Counted from the first letter of the stretch, positions 36,118-48,640 are shown. The stretch is DNA of 64,000 nucleotides from Epiperipatus broadwayi (GCA_028023455.1 JAQFVV010012506.1:3528714-3592713); one strand, 5' to 3'. Notes: generated by a model from the sequence alone, not told the origin. Program-made: numbers and translations.

Positions 36118-38434
36118 ATATATATATATATATACTAATTGTGGATTGGAAATATTTGTTTGATTAAAGCTTTTGTTTGAAGAATTTGGCTGAACAGCAG
36201 ATATGTGCTTGTGTTCAAAAATCCCCATGTAATTTGACAATGAAGTACCAGTTGAAAGATATCCTGGGCTCATTACTGAGTAGATTATAGAAAGAAATTC
36301 CCAGTGAAATGATACTTATTAAATTGTAAGTTAAAATTGGATGTTCAGTGGAGTTTTACTGACATTCACACAAAACTATTCAATTCCAAAAGTCCCTGAC
36401 TAGCAACCATGTAATGCATAACTTGGCTCACAATGTAGTTGCAACATCCTTAAGAAATTAAAATAGTATTTAGTTAACATTTAGTCAGTTTACTTTAGTA
36501 TTGAAAGTGAATTTAAACTTTGTACTCTACTATTTTGAACTCCAACTCTTTATCAGTGTTAATTTACATTTGGTTAGTTTATCTCATATGGAGAGGTGTT
36601 TTTAAAGTTGATATCTTCAATGCCCAGAATTTAAAGTCAGTAACACCACCCAAATAAATGTGATTACTTTAATGACATTAGAGTATTACTTCTCATGTTG
36701 CTTTAGCATTTGAATTTAGCCCCTATATTAATTGGTAATAAGATAACTATATATGTTTAAGATCAGAAGATATGAGATTGCTATTTGATATTTTAATAAG
36801 AATAACATATAATTTTTTTGAACAAGCGATATTTATAAGATGATAATCTATTAGTGTTGAATGTGATAAAAAGAGACCTAATCTCTTAAGTGTTTATATG
36901 CATGGTTTCTTGCATTACTTATGAACTATTATACAATCTTAAAAGTGGGAATATTATGAAGCCACTTGAAGATGTGGAGTACATAAATATTTGCTTAATA
37001 GTGCAAATATAGTAGGTGATGAAAACATAGGGCTATTAAATATTAGCTAGTGATATTTGGTTTTAAATAATTTTAACAGGAATCTAGTGTCTAAATATTT
37101 TATCTCTTCCCTGAGTTGGATCTGGGAATGGGAATGTTCTAGATAGAGATTTTAAATATTTTTATCTTGCCACACTTATCAATTAAAAGCTTGTTTGAGC
37201 TATTGGTACACTCCCTATATTATATATTTGTAAATACAAGCTCATAAAAGCAATGTCATGCTATATATGACTTGCTTTATTGATTATTAACAGAAATGTT
37301 AAATTAATTTATTTTCTGAATAGAGTTTTGGGAATATGCGTTTATTTTCAAAGTTGATAGTGAAACAGTCAGATATGTCTATCCTACTGTTTCACCTACT
37401 ATATGCTATAGTAGTACTTTTATTTATATACCTATATACTGTATATCAAACTAAATTTAAAATTAATAATCATAGTTATGTATGTGCACATATGTTATAG
37501 CATACAATGTGGAAAATGTATATAAATAAATAATAAATCAACTCATATGCGCACATATATATTACTGTTTACTAAAGAAAGGTAAATCTTGATGTATGTG
37601 TAACCAATATATATATATGTATATGCAGAGAAAAAATAGTGTGACAGATTTAAACATTATAGGTTTTCTATAGTGTTAAATAATTTTATAAATAATATTT
37701 GAAAGTATATTTCTGATATGTGGTTAAATTCTGTTTACGTGTTACACATATATAATAAAGCTTTGCTAGATTGCATAAAGGTATTAAATATCAGATTTGT
37801 TTTCATAAAGGAATAATAAAAATTGATTCATCTCGCTATATTTTTGACCTACTTATAAGGTTAAAAATAAAAATAGATTTTAAAGTAAGGTGAAAGAAAT
37901 TAACTTGACCAAAGCTGGTAAACAAGTCAATAACAGCAGGAGTCACTATGTTGTCAAAATGTAGTAAACTAATTAGGAAGACAGATCTGAAATTTAAGAC
38001 ATAATTAAGAACTATAAAGAAGAACATGTGATTTTGGTTTTCACTTTATTACAGATAATTAATAAAGAAAACACATGTGACTAAAGTAAAAAGATAGGGG
38101 GGATTAAAGAGTATAAAAACTTTTGCAGCCATTTTGTAGGCAGGTTGAACTATTATTAAGTTTAAATTTAACAGATTGCTAAAAGTGTTAATAATGAAAA
38201 TGATTGGCTAAGTATAAAAAAGACTGGCTCTCCAGAGCCCGAAGAGGGAGTCTACAGTATGGAGAACAGAATGGCCAATGCCCAATACAAGTAACAGCAT
38301 GCTCAACATCAACATTGAATAACCATGCCTGAGAAAAGAACTTAAAGTGGTAACATTTCTGCAATTTTAAAATGAACTTTAAACTAAATCTCATAATCTA
38401 TTAAAGCTAGCTCAAGTTATTATAAATGGCCAAT
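36118..38434. other. AT-rich DNA, nothing recognised
   Basis: The region after the nested LTR elements starts with a (TA)n tract. I found no domains. A TATA-like 'agtataaaaac' at about 38109 precedes a short GC-richer patch (38115-38320), which might be an LTR leader of unknown family. Confidence 0.4.
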
Positions 38435-38762
38435 ATAATTTAAAGTAATGTATTTCAAACCTTTGAATATTAATTCTTAAAGTAAAATGTAACTTTTGTA
38501 ATATTATTTGGTATCGCAAATATTGCGTAATTTTAAATTGATTGCATATAATTTAAACTAATGTATTCCAAACTATCAAATACTGATTCATTAACTAAAA
38601 TGTAAATTTTGTAATATTATTTGGTATCACAAATATTGCCTAATTTGAACTAATTCAAAATAATTTAATTAATGTGTTTCAAACGTTCAGATACTAATTT
38701 ATAAACTAAAATGTAACTTTTATATTATTATTTTGGTATCATAAATCTTGCCTGATTTAACA
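38435..38762. repeat. Tandem repeat, about 113 bp x 3
   Basis: Units start at 38435, 38548 and 38660 with 'ataattta(a)...taatgt(a/g)tt(t/c)(c)aaac'. Each contains 'aactaaaatgtaa' and 'ttggtatc(a/g)(c)aaat(a/c)ttgc'. A partial fourth start is at 38763. Identity is roughly 80-90% by eye. Confidence 0.75.
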
Positions 38763-39394
38763 TAATTTGATATGAATTAAATCTGATTTAAGCCGAGTTA
38801 AAATAATTTATTAATATATCTTAATTTTGTTTCTTTTCACTAAGTAAAGAAAGATAAATCTTAGATTTCACTTTCTTGAAATCTTATTTATAATTTTATT
38901 TTTTTTAGTTAATAATTTTATGTTTTTTTAGTTAAGTCTATGCCAATATTATGTTCAATTATTTATTTATATGTTTAAACTATGTTGATTCAGAATGGAG
39001 TATACTCACATTTAAGTTAACTAGTGAGAAATAATTAGCACACAAACGAAACTCCCTTCTGAAACTAGTAAATAAAGCTTTGTTTAGGTGTATAATTAAG
39101 CAATTATAAAAAATTAAAAGTAGGTTTGCGTTAAATGAAAAATATTGTTAATATTTAGCTGAAGTGATTAAATGCAGCATAGAATTAGAATTTAATCTTA
39201 TAATTATCCCAAAATATGTTGTAGTCCTTCTTATATATCTATAAATGCATATATAGATAACTTAATAAATTAGATTCATTATATTTCTTTAATAGCATGA
39301 TTATAAATGCTAATTTATGAACTGATTTACAGTGGTTCTATAGAAAGAAACTAATGTTTTGCATCTCAATTTTATATATATATTAATGTAGCCA

Positions 39395-39700
39395 GTGGGG
39401 CGAATGTGTTCTTAGGAAGCACATACATGCATTTACCTATTGCTGTATATTATTTCTCAAATGGGCTTCTGGTTTTGATGGCCATCCCATATTATTTAGT
39501 TCGGACAGCTCTCATTCCACAATGGGTTTTAATTTTAAGGGTCATCCCATTACCTCCACTTAAGACTGGATCAGAAGCATCCACATACCCTGATATAGCT
39601 GTTTGATTACCTGGACTAAAAGGTCTCTTTCACTTTCACAGCAATGGACTTGGTAGAAAAGGAACCGGTTACATGGTAACAAATCCTGTAAGCAAAAATA
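39395..39700 (+). other. GC-richer patch with short open frame and splice-donor-like ends
   Basis: The patch stands out from its AT-rich surroundings. It holds a 66-codon frame (39406-39606) with hydrophobic stretches but no recognised domain, then 'acagcaATGGACTTGG', a frame of 11 codons that closes at 'acatggtaacaa'. This could be a transcribed leader of an LTR or a small host exon. I cannot tell which. Confidence 0.25.
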
Positions 39701-40021
39701 CATTCAAAATGCACAGACTCAGATGATATGTTTTATATATGCCTTAGTATCTGAAGTCTTATTACCCACCTTCAGTTCATCCCTCCATAATAATTTATAT
39801 TTCAGCTTTGATCTGAACTGAATATAGTTTTGTAAGCTAATAATCTATATAAAGAATTGTGTACTGATCAAATAAATTATTAATTATAATTGATGATGAT
39901 CACTTCTGCAGATTAACTAAAGCAAATCTAAGCATCAAAACATCGCATAAATAGGGTATTGTTAATCATGAGCTAAACTTGAGATAGATCTGTATTGCTG
40001 TAATAATAAAGCTCATTATAA

Positions 40022-40180
40022 ATCATTATCACCTGTGAGTGAGATCAAATCTTAAATCTGTAAAATTAAACAAAATGTGACTTTATAAATCATCATCACC
40101 TGCAAGTGAGGCCCAATACTAAATATGTAAATTCAAACAGCCTGTAACTTGTTCTATCATCATCACCTGTGAGTGAAACA
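40022..40180. repeat. Tandem repeat, 67 bp x 2.3
   Basis: Units start at 40022, 40089 and 40156 with 'atcat(t/c)atcacctg(t/c)(g/a)agtga'. Spacing is exactly 67 bp twice. Confidence 0.7.
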
Positions 40181-43100
40181 GAACTGTGTCAGTCAATTGT
40201 TTTCTTTTATTTATTTTATTACTTAAATTTGGTTTTTATTAAATTTGTTTAAAATATAATTCTGCTTAGTGTCTACATTTTGTTCATTACTCACTAGTTA
40301 ATTATTAACTAGTAATTAGTATTGTTTGAGTATTTATGAATCACAGTCTAAATTAATGATGTCTGTTAGTTGAGTCACACATATGTAGCTATACTTTGGT
40401 CATGCCAATTTATATCATAGTCTCTTGTTTCACCAATGTGCTACTGCCAGCACATGAATTAAGAAAATACTGGTGTAGCCTCATATATGTCATCCATAAG
40501 GTAGTAAATCTTTGAGTGTTGGTAAATTAACTGAGGTGAGATGAGATTCGGGGTCTCAACAACCTCACTTCGATCAGCCTTGGTATGATTTGCTAAAACT
40601 TTGGATTTTGTTGCACGCGAATGTACAATATGACTGTTACAATAGTGATTATGATTTTTAAAAGGGAATACTATATTTGAAAACAAATTGAAAATACATT
40701 ATGTATTTTTAAAAAAAGGAGAAAGAAAAACTTTATCAATGTTTTATGGTATTATGAGGAAAACAGGGAATTAATTTCTATACAAAAATACTTAAGTATT
40801 AAGTATTATGTTATTTAACTACAATAAATTTGAAGTCATATTATTAAAGAAGTTACTGAAAGAGATAAAGATCTAAAGAATCAATTTCAAATTTATATAA
40901 GGCTTTAGTGTATGTAATTGACAAGATTAATAAAGGATGAAAAGAAAATAGAGGTATAGTTGTACTTTATGGTACATTGTTAATAAGCATTAGATGAGCT
41001 AAATTTTTTTGGTCATGATATTTTGACATTAAAATAATGGGACTATATTGAGAAGATGAGAATAAAAGGATTAAATAGATTTTATCTCATTTTGATGAGC
41101 AACCTAATGTATTTAGGATTTATTAGAATTGAATTATTAAACAATATATAAAGATGAGGAAGAAGAAAAAAATAGATGTTTGTTTAGATTTAGGTGAAAA
41201 TGGTTTATTGTATACATTTAAAAAATAGTAAATCATTGTAGTTAGTGTAAAAAAGATTAAAAAGGAAAAAGCTTTTTTTTATTAGAGAGGAGGTGTTGTG
41301 CCTTCTGAAATTTGAGATGAGTTTTAGTATGTGGTAATATGTCAGTCATATTTTTTTGGTTGATTTTGATAATGGATATGTGACCTGTGTTACTATGACA
41401 ACAATAATATTGATATAAAATTATTATTAATTATATTATTTTAGAAAAGAAAATAAATATGTGAATAATAAAACATATTTTAGATAAAATTATTATTCTT
41501 TCGTATTGCATGTTTTTTTTGTTAATACATTCACAGTGGTAAATTATAAACAATATGACTAAATGTTTAATATTTTAAACATATTTATCCTTTTATTTGT
41601 ATGTTATACTAAGGAAATATGTATAAAAATATATTTCCATTGTAATATATTGAAAATGTGATGCAGATTATTTAATTTTTATTAAAATGAAAAATATTAT
41701 TGGTATTGTGAAATGTAAATTTTTGTTGTATATAATAATTCTAAAACATTTACTTTTATTTGTTATTATAATACAATATTTAGAGAGATGCTGCATGAAA
41801 TTACTTAAAGAGTGAATGTAGGTTATTTCATCATCATCTTTTTGTTTCAGTTATAAAATGCAGCCCAAATCTATAGTGCAACTTTTTATTCTGTTACAAT
41901 ATATATTCATGAAGTAGGAATCCAACCTAATTAAGCAAATATAATATGATCCCAACAAGGCTATATATATATACATTGCATTTTTTATATTTTTTATTTC
42001 AGTCCCCAAATATGTTAAAAAAGATTTTAATTTTATAAAACTAAATTAAAACACTTTTTCTTTTATTCTCATTAAAAAAAATACTCCAATAGTCATGTTA
42101 TGAAAACTCACAATTATTTCACATTTCTATTGGTTCAAATTACAATGGTTGGGTAAATCAAAAACAGTAGGTGGACAACTATGTTAACTGTACCTCAAAT
42201 GAGTCTACTGATTTTAATCTATTAGATTGGACTCAGAAAATACATTTATTCCAGAAAATATTAGCCCTAGTATTAGCACTTTCCATTTTGACTTAAAATA
42301 GAGATGCTAATATAAAAAGCAAGTGTTGATCAATGATTCACATTTAAGCAATCCTAATAATTTTGTGCATAAAAAGTTTTAAAACTTACATGAGAAGGCA
42401 TATAGAGTTGTTGAACCAAGGTAATAATGCATATGTGACAGATAATAAGTGTCTGAAAGTCTTTTGAAGTACTATGAATAAAAGTTTTTTTTTTGTGAGA
42501 CTGTAAAAATTGGAAAGGAGAGAGAGGAAGTTGAGAGGATTATGAGACTGAATGTTATGTGATGTTAGCATGTGTTTCTATGATCTCTGGGATTTGAATA
42601 TTATATCAGAAGGTAAACTCTGTATGTATTAGTGTATCTGTAATTTTTTTAAATAAGTGAATGTATCTTGTTTGATTCCTTAGAAGATACAATACTTTCA
42701 TTTTATCAGAATTCATATTAACATGACATTTTTGGGGATGTTTTATGTTTACTAGCCAGTTCATTATTGTTTGTAGGCATGTATAACTAGAAAAAATGCT
42801 GTAGTGGCCTCTTTACATCCTCACTTGGATATATATAGCTTCAGAGTGCCCAGCTCTCCAAGTCTGTGGTATTTCCAGACTACTAAAAGAGATATTCTCT
42901 GGGATTATTTGACACAAAGTTTATTGATAGTCTGAAAAGTTGGAAGCTGATGTCAAACTTTCTATGATGGAACAAAAAATGGCACTAATGATAGAATTAT
43001 ATCCCCTAATAGTCAAATTCTTGTTCCTTGGAATATGCTTAATAAATCAAAATAGAATGGAAAAATAAATATGAATCATAATATACTATGAAAAGATTGT

Positions 43101-43804
43101 TTATTGAGAAGTATTTAGTAAATAATTTTACAACAGTGTAAAAGAATAATTCAATAAAGATAACAACAGTAGTCTTTTTGGAATGGATATATCATTGGCA
43201 TAAGGGATGGCATAAGAGATATTCCTCCATATTAGCCATATAAAGAATATCACATATATTGAAAAAAAAAATTAAAAGTAATATTTTTTTGCACATTAAG
43301 ATATTCATCACATTTACAAATTCATTAACTAAAAACTAACAATCCCATCTTGTAAGGACTAGTACATCAATATTTACTTAGTGTAACAAATGTACAATAG
43401 AAGTAAATTTATATGAAATTAAATGAATTATGGGAATGATATAAAATGAGAGATTATATTGCTACTATTTTGTTTTCTATTCCATCAGATGGATATTGTG
43501 CAGATATCAGTGGCATAATAATACAGGTAAAAGTAAAAAATAAATAAGAAAATTGAGTTACAAATTGATTTCTAGAAGAGAGTTTAAAAATTTACAAAGT
43601 AACATAAATGTATAAGAATGATAGGATATGCCTTCGATTAATATTAATTTATGGGATGAATGATTAGTAAAGTATATTAATAAAATTTATCAAGGAATAA
43701 TTAATAATTATTAATTTATTGGTATGTTTGTTTCAAATATATAAATTATAAAACAAATGTCTAATGATGGATAATTTCTGAAGCTGATACTCTGTGTATT
43801 TAAC
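40181..43804. other. AT-rich DNA with an LTR-end fragment
   Basis: Nothing coding was recognised. At 41829-41898 about 70 bp match the LTR end at 22121-22190 and stop at the same 'ctgttaca'. The stretch 42790-42930 is GC-richer but unidentified. Confidence 0.45.
41829..41898 (+). mobile_element. LTR end fragment, same family as the LTR end at 22190
   Basis: Shared with 22121-22190: 'catcatcttttt', 'agttataaaat', 'c(c)aaa', and the terminal 'actttttattctgttaca'. The next bases are atatat, as at the other LTR ends in the window. The rest of the LTR was not traced. Confidence 0.45.
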
Positions 43805-44242
43805 TGGGGAAGTATGGAGGTGTTTATTATATGTATAAAGATATTACATACGGGACAGAGAAAGGTGAATAACTCTGTGTGTGTGTAAAATTCAAAAATC
43901 AGATATATTTATCTTTAACTGAGATTTAAAATTTATATATGTGCTAGAGATAATCTCTAGTTTCGAAAATGATTATTAATAATCATTAGTGTATTTATCT
44001 GAAATGGACGGCATCAAAGTTGTGAGTGGGGGGGAATTTGACAATAGTAAATGAAAATGTAACAATTTACTCTAGATAAATACTTTGCATATAATAGAGA
44101 TATATATAAGAGATAGTGACCTGGACCAACTGATGAGTGCTAGTTCAGCATGAAATGCATCTTGGGGGTCATTTGTCTTTTATTATATCTTTATTTATAT
44201 GAATTTAAAAAGAATGGGGAAGTATGGAGGTGTTTATTATAT
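43805..44242. mobile_element. SINE-like insertion between 28-bp direct repeats
   Basis: A 28-bp sequence starting tggggaagtatggagg occurs at 43805-43832 and 44215-44242 without a mismatch. The 382 bp between them include a stretch (43990-44190) related to the SINE-like repeats at 6.3 and 18.5 kb ('aaatggacggc', 'gacctggaccaactgatgag', 'catgaaatgca'). A long perfect direct repeat suggests target duplication by a LINE-type integration, although 28 bp is longer than usual and a local duplication is possible. Confidence 0.5.
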
Positions 44243-45697
44243 CTATATTGTAATGATCCAGAGAATTAGAGCTTAACATAATCTGTGCTACAGGGCGCCA
44301 TCTAGGCATTTGAACCTAGAAATATTTATAAAGTAGGCAGATATGTAAGTCAAAAAAAAAATTTTTTTTTTTTTTTTATAAATTTTGATTCCAGTCGTTA
44401 GCCCATGTCACTAGCTCAAGGAGTAGCAGAGGTTAAATAATATAATAAATTTTTATCTAAGAATATATAAAAAAGAATAAAATAAGCCACTGCCAGTAAT
44501 TAACACATAAAATATTTATTTATGCACATATGTATATGTATATAAAATTTAGCATTATTTTATATGTTTACTTTAGCATTTAACTACATTTTAAACTTTT
44601 ATTCTAGATTTTAATTTACATTTAATTTTTATAAGTTTACATTTTAATTTTTATAAGTTTGCACAGATGGGTTTATAAAAGTTTGTTTTATAATGTTGAG
44701 TATAGATCGGTTACATAGATTACACGGTTAAAAACATTTCAAAATAAACATAAATGATCAAAATACAAAGTCATTGATACCGTCAATTGCAGAGGGAAAT
44801 TTATAAGTAACCCAATAGCATTCACCATAAGATGCTTGCATTGACACCAATAACTTAAAAGACATCTGAATAAATACATTTTAGATACTCACCATAAGGT
44901 ATCATTATTTATCGAATGTCTATATATTTTGATCCAATATGAAAACCCAAAACATAATTAACCGATAACAAATCCATGCAAGCGTCTATAAACAACTTAA
45001 ATTTAATGCATTTTTATTTAGTGTCGAGTATGAATAGACTACATAGATTTGCATTTGAAGATAAAACATTCTACCCCCATTTAACCTTAGGCTAAAAGTT
45101 CGCAGCCAAACTGGCATCAATCCATCTGATATATAGACGTATTCAATGTAATACGAATACGGCAACACAAAATAGGTTAAGATAAGACATTGACTATCGT
45201 CAGATAGGAATATTACATCTATCTAATGAGAAGAACAATAAAAAAACTCCATAGAAACGGATTGTGGTCATTTTGCCGACTTATGATCGCATTCCCTAGG
45301 TAAGAGGAAGTATGCGGCATATACCAGTGATTCTGCCCGTAGCGAATCTTGCATTACATCTACTAACTACATCAATATATCCAATCCATTGACCCAATTC
45401 AACAACAACACAAATAACCTAAGATTACCCTCCCCTCATATAACTTTACAAATCTATACAGCCATTCACGCCCAACTTAAGTTTATCATTGATATATTTT
45501 AATTTATCGGAAAACAGAAATCATAATAAAACTTAAAGAACAAAAAAAAATATAAATGGAAATGATTTTACAAAAGAAATACATTAAATAAAATTATAAT
45601 TAATTAATAAATAAAGTTGGTCAGATAGGATTCTATTGCAATTATTTTAAATACGGAAAGTTTTTAATTTAATGTTCATTAATTATAAAGTTCTTAC

Positions 45698-45784
45698 GGT
45701 TTTAAACAGTTCATTTTTATCCATTGCTTGCCGTTTGAACATGAATTCCCATGCCGTCCTAAAGAGATTGGTTGAGTTAGCCAT
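45698..45784 (-). CDS. Possible first coding exon in the LTR-4 leader, 29 codons
   Basis: The frame opens with ATG in the context acaATGGCT and runs 29 codons (starting MANSTNLFRTAWEF, ending KNELFKT) up to the splice donor ACCgtaagaa (gt at 45697-45696). The length is a whole number of codons, so the junction is phase 0. A TATA box lies 210 nt upstream. I do not recognise the peptide. It may be the 5' end of a spliced retrotransposon product or of a host transcript, or it may be coincidental. Confidence 0.3.
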
Positions 45785-45867
45785 TGTTTTTTTTTATTTA
45801 TCCAGAGGTCTTTTAGTTTAGCTGGTCCTTAATGTAGAAAAAACGATCCTCATTTCTTTTTTTTTAA

Positions 45868-45928
45868 ACAAAACTGAAGGGATTGACAAAACTGAAGGGA
45901 TTGAAGAGTGCATCTTTTCAATCCCTTC
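45868..45928. repeat. 18-bp tandem duplication and hairpin in the LTR-4 leader
   Basis: acaaaactgaagggattg occurs twice in tandem (45868-45903). The second copy also pairs with ttcaatcccttc (about 45917-45928) to form a 12-bp stem around a 10-nt loop. Confidence 0.7.
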
Positions 45929-45993
45929 CCCTTCAACTCCTCACTAACACATATAGTCATATCGCAAAAACTCTAATAATTTCCAAACTTTTC

Positions 45994-46001
45994 CTTTTAT
46001 A
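45994..46001 (-). promoter_or_regulatory. TATA box of LTR-4
   Basis: The minus strand reads aatataaaagg, 210 nt upstream of the candidate start codon at 45784. Confidence 0.45.
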
Positions 46002-46471
46002 TTAATTTTAAGGATCCAATGGACATTACATCATCGATGATGATATGGTCCTTTCGCTGAGGTCCGATTCCATTGTTTTTTATTCATTGGCTATTAGTTT
46101 CTATTGTTTTCCTATCTGACCGATGCTTATACATTTAAATGCCCAAGGCTAGTTTACATTTGACTAATTAAATTAATCATTTCCATTTTTTCAATAACAT
46201 TTTAATTTGTTTTGTACAAACTTAGATATATTTTTATCTTTAAATCTTTACTGACAATTTAGTTTTAAAATACTTTTTCTTTTTTTTTAATAAAGTTTTA
46301 TTTTAATAATTTTTTTTTTCATCTGTGCAATTATATAGATACGAGTTTAGTATAGGATTTTAATTTTCAATTTTTAATTCTTAAAAAGAGAAGTTTTATT
46401 TGCGAACTTTTATTTTTTTCATGTTTACTAATAATAAAATAATGTAACATCGTATGTGCTCGTTACAATAT

Positions 46472-47210
46472 TATAATAAGAATTGTTCCTTATGAAATTG
46501 AAGCAGATAAAATTAATTAATAATTGAAATTTTAAAGAAAATACCCAATCATAAGAGACATATTTATACATTATATAATAAAATACCTAAAAATATTCTT
46601 ACAATAGTTCATTAATATTATATAATAAAATGCATAATGAAGTTCTCTAAAATAGTAAATTAAATGGTATACCTTCTATAATAAAATGAATAATAATAAA
46701 AGAAAATTAAGGGCATGATTTTTTAAAAAAAATTTAAATAAAAATATTTTATCTTTTTTTTTTTTAAATATACTTTAGCAAAGCTAAATGTGTTTTTTCT
46801 ATTTTAAATGGTTTGTTTATTTGATTTGGTTTGACAGAGTAGACAGTTGTTAATGAGGTATGAATTGTATTTTCGGAAAAGGGAAAAATTAACATATGCA
46901 AATAAGAATGATAATCAAAATTGTAAAACAAACAATGAACTGTCAATCTTAGTATTTCTCTTTTCTTTAAGTAACCCGAGTTGACATTTGGCAGACTTTA
47001 AAGTGCTGCCCTAGTAAATGACTTTTTTTTTTTTATAAAAGACAAGATATTATGATTTTTACTATGGATTCTTGCACACCAATTGCTTTAAATCATTTTT
47101 TGGGAAATAATAGGCTTTCTAAAGCATTGCTAATATTTTACACATACTTAGAACAGGGTAAGATCCTTTATTAATATATCTATTTATTGTTATGTTATGA
47201 ATAGTTCATT
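46472..47210. other. AT-rich DNA, nothing recognised
   Basis: No domain or repeat could be named. The stretch lies between the LTR-4 unit and the minus-strand Gypsy fragment and may once have held RT to integrase, but nothing of those survives to my eye. Confidence 0.4.
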
Positions 47211-47214
47211 CAGC

Positions 47215-48640
47215 ATCATTCTAACTCAATTGATGTAGCCCATGATGATTCTTTCAGTGGTGTTAAAATGCCTTTATTCACCAAATCATTAATAATCTCT
47301 TTCATTTTGCACTCTAGAACAAATGAAATTTTACAAGGGTTATTCATAATTTGCAAATTGCACAGGTCATGTTATTAATTCTGCATGCCCAGATTTAAAT
47401 AACTGTATTTACTTATTACAAACTTCAGACTCCAACTCTACTTTTTGGATGATATTAATACAAATACCCAGTAGTATAAACCAATTTCTACCCAATATAG
47501 AATTTTTAATTACATAGAGTAGTAGAAATTTAAAATTGGGATTCAATTTAGCAGACACAGTAACTTTGCCACACTTTATTACCATTTACTTCTGCAGATA
47601 CTACATTTGTTGTCTCCTGCATTAATATCCTGTTATATTTTGTACTAATTTTTGATCAGTCATTCTGGTACATCATAAATAAACCAGCTCCATTATTTGC
47701 CATATTAATTTTCTATTAAAGATATTAATGTCCAGCAAGATATGGTCATTATCTACATCATTTATTTTCTTAACATTATTTTTAATTCTGACACTCCTAA
47801 TTTATTGTCTGAACTCAATCTTGGTTTTAATATTTTTATCTTTATTCTGAACATACTGAATGTCCAATTAATTTATAAAACATTTTACTTTTATATTTAC
47901 AATTTATTTTCACATAGTCTTTTCTGATACAGCAATAACACATTAGGATATTTTTAATGCTTCTGCAGTTTGGTCTGTCAGTTTCTGTTTTCTTTATAGG
48001 TACAGGAGTTTTTATGCAAATGTGCAATAGCTTGACATTCTGTAGCATTTTCTAATGCAATTTCCTGGGCAATAAATACATTTTTCAATCACATGTTTAT
48101 AATTTAAGTCAGGCTCACTTAAAAAATTTTTTTTGAATTTATTATCTGACATTTACTATAGTAATTAATCCAACAGCATAGAATCCGGCTCAGCATTAAA
48201 TTTACATTTTTTAGATAATTTCTTTAAAGCCATATTGTAATCTTGATATTTTTTTCTTGAGATAACTGTCATCTATTTCTAAATCTAAAGCATGCATCTA
48301 GTTAGACAATGCTGGTTTAATATAGGCAGGTAACATCTTCTTTAAGTTCTGATATGGTATTCCTTCAGAAAATTTTGGGTCATAATGTCAGTTTACCACT
48401 TGCAGAACCTCCTTCTCTGAGAACCACATAAGTGTTGCAACTTCAACTTTTTCATTGTCAAATTTATTAATAAACATTTATCTTTTGACATGTTTAACAT
48501 AATTTTTCCAATCTGGTGCATTATTAATATCAAATTAACAAATACTATTATTATTTAGTAATGCCATGCTACTAATGTCAAAAATGGCATCTACTTCTTA
48601 ATCAAGATATTAAGCTATTTCTACAAAGGACTCAATTATC
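47215..48640 (-). pseudogene. Decayed Gypsy gag-protease-RT fragment, minus strand
   Basis: Read from high to low coordinates: a capsid-like stretch comes first, with APDWKNYVKHVKR, then FINKFDNEKVEVATLMWFSE (48540-48400). Next is LSEPDLNYKHVIEKC and AQEIALENATECQAIAHL (48120-48010), which matches the end of Gypsy capsid. Then comes a double zinc-knuckle-like segment, CYCCIRKDYVKINCKYK followed by FYKLIGHSVC (47950-47850), in which several Cys of the CCHC pairs are changed. A protease end follows, with LLLYVIKNSILGRNWF (about 47520-47470). Last is the RT start, KEIINDLVNKGILTPLKESS plus WATS (about 47320-47230), matching 'L..G.I.PS.SPWA(S/T)P'. Stops and frame changes are frequent. Order and spacing fit one element, truncated after the RT start. 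LTR-4 lies downstream in the same orientation but a direct connection is not shown. Confidence 0.65.

Larger units (their letters stand above)
44249..46467 (-). mobile_element. LTR-like unit, family LTR-4, minus strand
   Basis: On the minus strand the unit starts TGTAACGAGCACATACGATG followed by TTACA, and ends GGATCATTACA. It is flanked by atat on both sides (44245-44248 and 46468-46471). It has a canonical TATA box (tataaaag, 46001-45994), a leader, an ATG in good context (45784-45782) and an in-phase splice donor 87 nt later. The body 44660-45480 is richer in CpG than its surroundings. The layout is that of LTR-1 and LTR-3, though the sequence is unrelated. At 2219 bp it would be a long solo LTR. 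Boundaries rest on terminal sequence and the short flanking repeat only. Confidence 0.45.

Noticed and set aside
38435-40180. CRISPR-like regular repeats
   Set aside because: The 113-bp and 67-bp arrays are plain tandem repeats without spacers, in eukaryotic-type DNA.
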